A stretch of 64,000 nt of DNA. Source: Streptomyces sp. P9-A2 (lineage in GTDB: Bacteria > Actinomycetota > Actinomycetes > Streptomycetales > Streptomycetaceae). A program made the translations under genes and the position numbers. The stretch covers positions 7,192,001 through 7,256,000 of the forward strand of contig NZ_JAZIFX010000001.1 in assembly GCF_036634175.1 (NCBI RefSeq), written 5' to 3'. The notes beneath the pieces were generated by a model. That model had not been told where the DNA came from and searched no databases. It saw nothing but the letters and a program-made list of their open reading frames with translations. Each line of letters begins with the position of its first letter. Position 1 is the first letter of the stretch. This document shows, in pieces, positions 60,447 to 64,000 of the stretch.

Positions 60447-61235
60447 GTGAGCTTGAGGATCGTTGTCACCGTGAAGTACGTGCCCGACGCCACTGGCGAC
60501 AGGCACTTCGCCGATGACCTGACCGTCGACCGCGACGAGGTGGACGGTCTGCTCTCCGAGCTGGACGAGTACGCGGTCGAGCAGGCGCTGCAGATCTCGG
60601 AGAACTCCGACGACGACGTGGAGATCACCGTCCTGACGGTGGGCCCCGAGGACGCCAAGGACGCGCTGCGCAAGGCGCTGTCCATGGGTGCCGACCAGGC
60701 GATCCACGTCGAGGACGACGACCTGCACGGCAGCGACGCCATCGGCACCTCCCTGGTGTTGGCCAGGGCGATCGAGAAGGCCGGCTACGACCTGATCATC
60801 TCCGGCATGGCCTCCACCGACGGCGTCATGGGTGTGCTGCCGGCGCTGCTCGCGGAGCGCCTGGGCGTGCCGCAGGTCACCCTGCTCTCCGAGGTGGCGG
60901 TCGAGGACGGCACGGTCACCGGCCGCCGGGACGGCGACGCCGCCTCCGAGCAGCTCGAGGCGCCCCTGCCGGCGGTCGTCTCGGTCACCGACCAGTCGGG
61001 CGAGGCCCGCTACCCGTCCTTCAAGGGCATCATGGCGGCGAAGAAGAAGCCGGTCGCCTCCTGGGACCTGTCCGACCTCGACCTCGAGGCGGAGGAGGTC
61101 GGCCTCCAGGGCGCCTACACCGTGGTCGACTCCGCGACCGAGCGCCCGGCCCGCACCGCGGGCACGATCGTCAAGGACGAGGGCGAGGGCGGCAAGCAGC
61201 TCGCCGAGTTCCTCGCGGGCCAGAAGTTCATCTGA
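60447..61235 (+). CDS. etfB: Electron transfer flavoprotein beta subunit
   Basis: 262 aa. Starts MSLRIVVTVKYVPD (GTG with AGGAG 7 bp ahead). AMP-binding fold with VGPEDAKDALRKALSMGADQ, GMASTDGVMGVLPALLAERL and EQLEAPLPAVVSVTDQSGEA, then YPSFKGIMAAKKK, the docking loop for dehydrogenases. With EtfA it takes electrons from acyl-CoA dehydrogenases and gives them to ETF:quinone oxidoreductase. The location behind the divergent GntR region links it to the acyl-CoA dehydrogenases of the operon. Confidence 0.93.
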   Translation: MSLRIVVTVKYVPDATGDRHFADDLTVDRDEVDGLLSELDEYAVEQALQISENSDDDVEITVLTVGPEDAKDALRKALSMGADQAIHVEDDDLHGSDAIGTSLVLARAIEKAGYDLIISGMASTDGVMGVLPALLAERLGVPQVTLLSEVAVEDGTVTGRRDGDAASEQLEAPLPAVVSVTDQSGEARYPSFKGIMAAKKKPVASWDLSDLDLEAEEVGLQGAYTVVDSATERPARTAGTIVKDEGEGGKQLAEFLAGQKFI

Positions 61236-61290
61236 GCCCCGGATTCGCCGACCGCCCCTCACATTTCGCAAGCAGGAGAGAAGAAGTCCC

Positions 61291-62253
61291 ATGGCTGAAG
61301 TTCTCGTCTACGTCGACCACGCGGACGGCGCCGTCCGCAAGCCGACCCTGGAGCTGTTGACGCTGGCCCGCCGCCTCGGCGAGCCGGTCGCCGTCGCACT
61401 CGGGGCCGGCGCCGCCGATACCGCCGCCGTGCTGGCCGGGCACGGCGCGGCGCGGGTTTTGACCCACGAGGCCGCCGAGTACGCCGACTACCTGGTGGTG
61501 CCGAAGGTGGACGCCCTGCAGGCCGCGGCCGAGCAGGTGTCCCCGGTGGCGGTGCTGGTCCCCTCCTCCGCCGAGGGCAAGGAGATCGCCGCCCGCCTGG
61601 CGCTGCGCCTGGGCTCCGGCGTCATCACCGACGCCGTCGACCTTCAGGCCGGCGACGAGGGCCCGGTGGCCACGCAGTCGGTGTTCGCCGCCGCCTACAC
61701 CACCACGTCCCGTATCTCCAAGGGCACCCCGGTCATCACGGTCAAGCCGAACTCGGTCGCCGTGGAGGCCGTCCCGGCCGACGGCGCGGTCGAGGCCCTG
61801 GCCGTGACCTTCTCCGCGCAGGCCAGGGGCACCAGGGTCACCGGCCGCACCCCGCGCGAGTCGACGGGGCGTCCGGAGCTGACCGAGGCCGCGATCGTGG
61901 TCTCCGGCGGCCGTGGCGTGGGCGGCGCGGAGAGCTTCGCGGTCATCGAGGCGCTGGCCGACTCGCTGGGCGCGGCGGTGGGTGCCTCGCGTGCCGCGGT
62001 GGACGCCGGCTGGTATCCGCACACCAGCCAGGTGGGCCAGACCGGCAAGAGTGTCTCGCCGCAGCTGTACATCGCCTCCGGCATCTCCGGGGCGATCCAG
62101 CACCGGGCGGGCATGCAGACCTCGAAGACGATCGTGGCGGTCAACAAGGACGCCGAGGCTCCGATCTTCGACCTGGTCGACTACGGCGTCGTCGGCGACC
62201 TGTTCGACGTGGTGCCGCAGCTCACCGAGGAGATCAACACCCGCAAGGGCTGA
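61291..62253 (+). CDS. etfA: Electron transfer flavoprotein alpha subunit
   Basis: 320 aa. N-terminal domain [18 protein letters not shown]-terminal FAD domain with [60 protein letters not shown] and [20 protein letters not shown]. All FAD-contacting motifs are intact. Ribosome site AGGAGAG before ATG, 55 bp after etfB. Most Streptomyces have one housekeeping ETF pair. If a second exists elsewhere this one is dedicated; otherwise it is the only copy. Confidence 0.93.
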   Translation: MAEVLVYVDHADGAVRKPTLELLTLARRLGEPVAVALGAGAADTAAVLAGHGAARVLTHEAAEYADYLVVPKVDALQAAAEQVSPVAVLVPSSAEGKEIAARLALRLGSGVITDAVDLQAGDEGPVATQSVFAAAYTTTSRISKGTPVITVKPNSVAVEAVPADGAVEALAVTFSAQARGTRVTGRTPRESTGRPELTEAAIVVSGGRGVGGAESFAVIEALADSLGAAVGASRAAVDAGWYPHTSQVGQTGKSVSPQLYIASGISGAIQHRAGMQTSKTIVAVNKDAEAPIFDLVDYGVVGDLFDVVPQLTEEINTRKG

Positions 62254-62583
62254 GTACGCGGGCGGTAACCGGGCCCGCCGCAACACTTCTGTGGAAGCGG
62301 GCGCTTGCGTGCACAGGACGGACCACGCTGGGCGCCCTCCTTCTCGGCCCAGCCGCAGCAGTAGGCTCCCGTCGGGGTGGTTGAGGAGGGGGAGTGACCT
62401 GCCGGTGGGAGCGTGGTGATTCCCGTATGTGGGGCCCGCCGGCGTTAGCCTGCGACGGGCGGGTCATGCGATCGGGTGATGCATGAGGGAGGGGGCACTG
62501 GCGGTGGCTGTGGGCCGTTTGATCCAGTGACGGGGATTCTCATTCATCCCTTTTCATCCCCATCGCGGACCACGGGAGTGCAC
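62254..62583. other. Intergenic region without a recognisable gene
   Basis: About 330 bp between etfA and the next gene. No open frame with family similarity, no clear terminator and no repeat were noticed. The promoter of the following gene is presumably in the right half. Confidence 0.5.
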
Positions 62584-63123
62584 ATGGGTCTCTGCTTTCA
62601 CCGCAACTCCGACGGCACGACCACCGGGCGCAACGACGCCAGTGGGTTCACCGTGACGCATGCCGACGAGGAGGAGGTGGAGAAGCTGCTGTACGAGGAC
62701 GCCGGGTGGGAGTGCACGCCGCCACCGCTTCCGGTCCCGGCCGGGTTTCATCGGTTCTCCCTGGTGCACGAGGAGTTCGATGCGGCCGGGTTCGGGGACG
62801 AGCGGTACGCGGGGCTGCGGGAGCGGCCGCCGGACGGATGTCTGCCGGTCGACCGGGGGAGCTTTGCCCTGGAGTGCGAACGGCCGGGGAGGACGCTGCT
62901 GGACGCGGTCGCCGGCACCGTCGCCCAAGTCCGGCGCGAGTACAGGCTGGTGATGAACAGCCTGGGGGTCGAGAAACCCCAGGAGTGGCTCGGCGACGAC
63001 CGGGACGGATGTGCGGCGCACACCGCCGCCCACCTGCTGCTCATGGGCGTTTACCGTGCCCGGCTGCTCGGGTACGGGCGCAAGGACGTGGTCCGGTTGC
63101 TCGACGCGACCGGTATCGAGTAG
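62584..63123 (+). CDS. Hypothetical protein
   Basis: 179 aa, soluble and acidic, start MGLCFHRNSDGTTTGRNDAS. The middle contains EECERPG-like ECERPGRTLLDAVAGTVAQV, and the end has HTAAHLLLMGVYRARLLGYG followed by RKDVVRLL. Codon use fits the surroundings, so it is a real gene. No family or active site is recognised. No neighbour gives a hint. Confidence 0.65.
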   Translation: MGLCFHRNSDGTTTGRNDASGFTVTHADEEEVEKLLYEDAGWECTPPPLPVPAGFHRFSLVHEEFDAAGFGDERYAGLRERPPDGCLPVDRGSFALECERPGRTLLDAVAGTVAQVRREYRLVMNSLGVEKPQEWLGDDRDGCAAHTAAHLLLMGVYRARLLGYGRKDVVRLLDATGIE

Positions 63124-63179
63124 CGGGGTCTCGTCGACGAGGACGGGGCTGCCTCGCAAAGGGTTGGCTGCGATCAAGG

Positions 63180-63470
63180 AGCCGGCCCGCCCGCTGCGAT
63201 CCGGTGGTCCTGAGTGCGAGTGAACCACAGAGCCCAGTCCGGACCGGGAGTAATGACCGTAGGGCGGCAGGCAGGTGAGTCCAGGGGGATTCCTTGAGCC
63301 CGCCGGCGAGGGTGAGACGCGCGATGCGACCGCTGTGCGCGAAGGTGAGCCACAGGGCATCGTCGGAGCCGGCCGTGATGCCGTAAGGCCCGGCCTCCTT
63401 GTCCGCCACGCGGAACTCCCCAGGGGCTGGTACATCAGAAGGGGGCACAGCAACTCCTTGCGGGGTCAGG
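63180..63470 (-). pseudogene. Virginiamycin B lyase-like (Vgb/SMP-30 propeller) relic
   Basis: The minus strand reads EFRVADKEAGPYGITAGSDD then ALWLTFAHSGRIARLTLAGG, the first propeller blade of Vgb-like lyases. A second blade, ALWFTRTQDHRIA, appears in another frame near 63215. Most blades are absent and frames are broken. The intact family opens streptogramin B rings. Confidence 0.6.
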
Positions 63471-63695
63471 CATCGATCAACGTTCCCGACCAATGTTCTC
63501 GGATCGGTTTCTGGTGCCGATCTGTGACCGGACGGTCTGTACCCGAACATCCGCCACAGCCTCGGCCGGAAGAGAACTCCGGACCCGTCCATCGAGATGC
63601 ACTGGCGTATGGACGTACTCCGACTGCACCAGCTCTGGCGTCACCGCTGACCACGAACCCGCCGGCATCCTCCGCCCTTGTCCAAGGAGTTCACC

Positions 63696-64000
63696 GTGCC
63701 ACCCTGATTTGAGACCGCCCGCTTCCACATCGAGACAGGACCCGCAAACCTCTTCACACGAGTGCGTCACATCCTGAGCGAACCGGTACGGCTGAAGGCC
63801 CATGGCGTTCACGTCACCGAACGTCTGCGGCAACGGGGCGCATCTCTGCCGAGGTTGCCCCGCTTCGACCCGGAAGGCTGGGAGCTGGTCTCGGCCGAGG
63901 TGCGTACGGACACCGGCAAGTGGGTGAAGTCGACCTGGAGGGTGCGGGCGGACGGGCGGGACTGGTGGGTGGTGATCGGACTGGGCAACTCGCTCGTCAC
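63696..64000 (+). pseudogene. Gene start with early TGA, continuing past the window edge
   Basis: AAGGAG precedes GTG at 63696, but codon 4 is TGA. The same frame then reads FETARFHIETGPANLFTRVR, LKAHGVHVTERLRQRGASLP, WELVSAEVRTDTGKWVKSTW and DGRDWWVVIGLGN to the edge. This is clearly coding and resembles a small actinobacterial family of unknown function. A GTG at 63762 could restart translation. A Trp codon TGG changed to TGA is one explanation. If re-initiation works, the gene is functional but shortened. Confidence 0.5.

Overview
The window looks like a Streptomyces chromosome: very high GC, strong third-position GC bias, many GTG starts and 4-bp ATGA/GTGA overlaps, and families typical of the genus (XRE/DUF397 pairs, DUF1707, VanRS-type two-component system, Tgm graspetide genes, ECF sigma factor with RskA-like anti-sigma factor). 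No rRNA or tRNA gene was seen.

Layout. 1-9.6 kb: a VanR/VanS-type two-component system with a VanJ-like phosphatase that runs off the edge, a helicase with a RelE-like N-terminus, a serine/threonine kinase, an ATP-binding anti-sigma-like protein, a MerR regulator with a classic 19-bp-spacer promoter, and a DUF1707 protein. 9.7-12.1 kb: a graspetide (ATP-grasp RiPP) locus whose precursor has an in-frame stop and whose ATP-grasp ligase carries two frameshifts. 12.3-19.7 kb: a 7.4-kb Tn3-family element with 30-bp inverted repeats, a serine resolvase, a recognisable res site, a transposase with a large internal deletion, and a cargo of three oxidoreductases, a MarR regulator and two MmcQ/YjbR proteins. 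19.7-27.5 kb: a CBS-BON protein, a choline-type BCCT transporter, a lipoprotein and an intact XRE/DUF397 pair, separated by relics of transposases, ATP-binding, DUF397, alcohol dehydrogenase and SDR genes. A 102-bp repeat occurs at 12.2 and 26.1 kb, with a diverged relative at 7.5 kb.

27.5-37.7 kb is a defence-type island: type I restriction-modification hsdM-hsdS-hsdR, a solitary N6-adenine methylase with its own HTH, and a divergent DndB-like (DGQHR) protein. 37.8-43.4 kb holds a membrane-anchored protein, a His/Asp-repeat micropeptide, an ABC exporter, a degenerate protein kinase and an ECF sigma/anti-sigma pair. 43.6-44.6 kb is an IS3 relic that truncates a plus-strand gene.

44.7-62.3 kb is the most coherent and unusual part: an MHS transporter, then a tightly overlapping operon of about 13 kb with two class III CoA-transferases, two acyl-CoA dehydrogenases, an enoyl-CoA hydratase, an SDR, three 3-hydroxyacyl-CoA dehydrogenases, a BadI/MenB-type hydrolase, an acyl-CoA ligase, a quinone-oxidoreductase-like enzyme, a MaoC hydratase and a thiolase stub. 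A FadR-type GntR regulator and a dedicated ETF pair follow. The enzyme set matches the logic of cyclohexanecarboxylate (ali/bad) degradation: activation, ring dehydrogenation, hydration, oxidation, hydrolytic ring opening and beta-oxidation. A shared motif close to AAATGT-N3-ACATTT lies before the transporter, before the operon, and twice between gntR and etfB, suggesting one small regulon. The last 1.7 kb holds a hypothetical gene, a virginiamycin B lyase-like relic, and the start of another gene interrupted by an early TGA codon.
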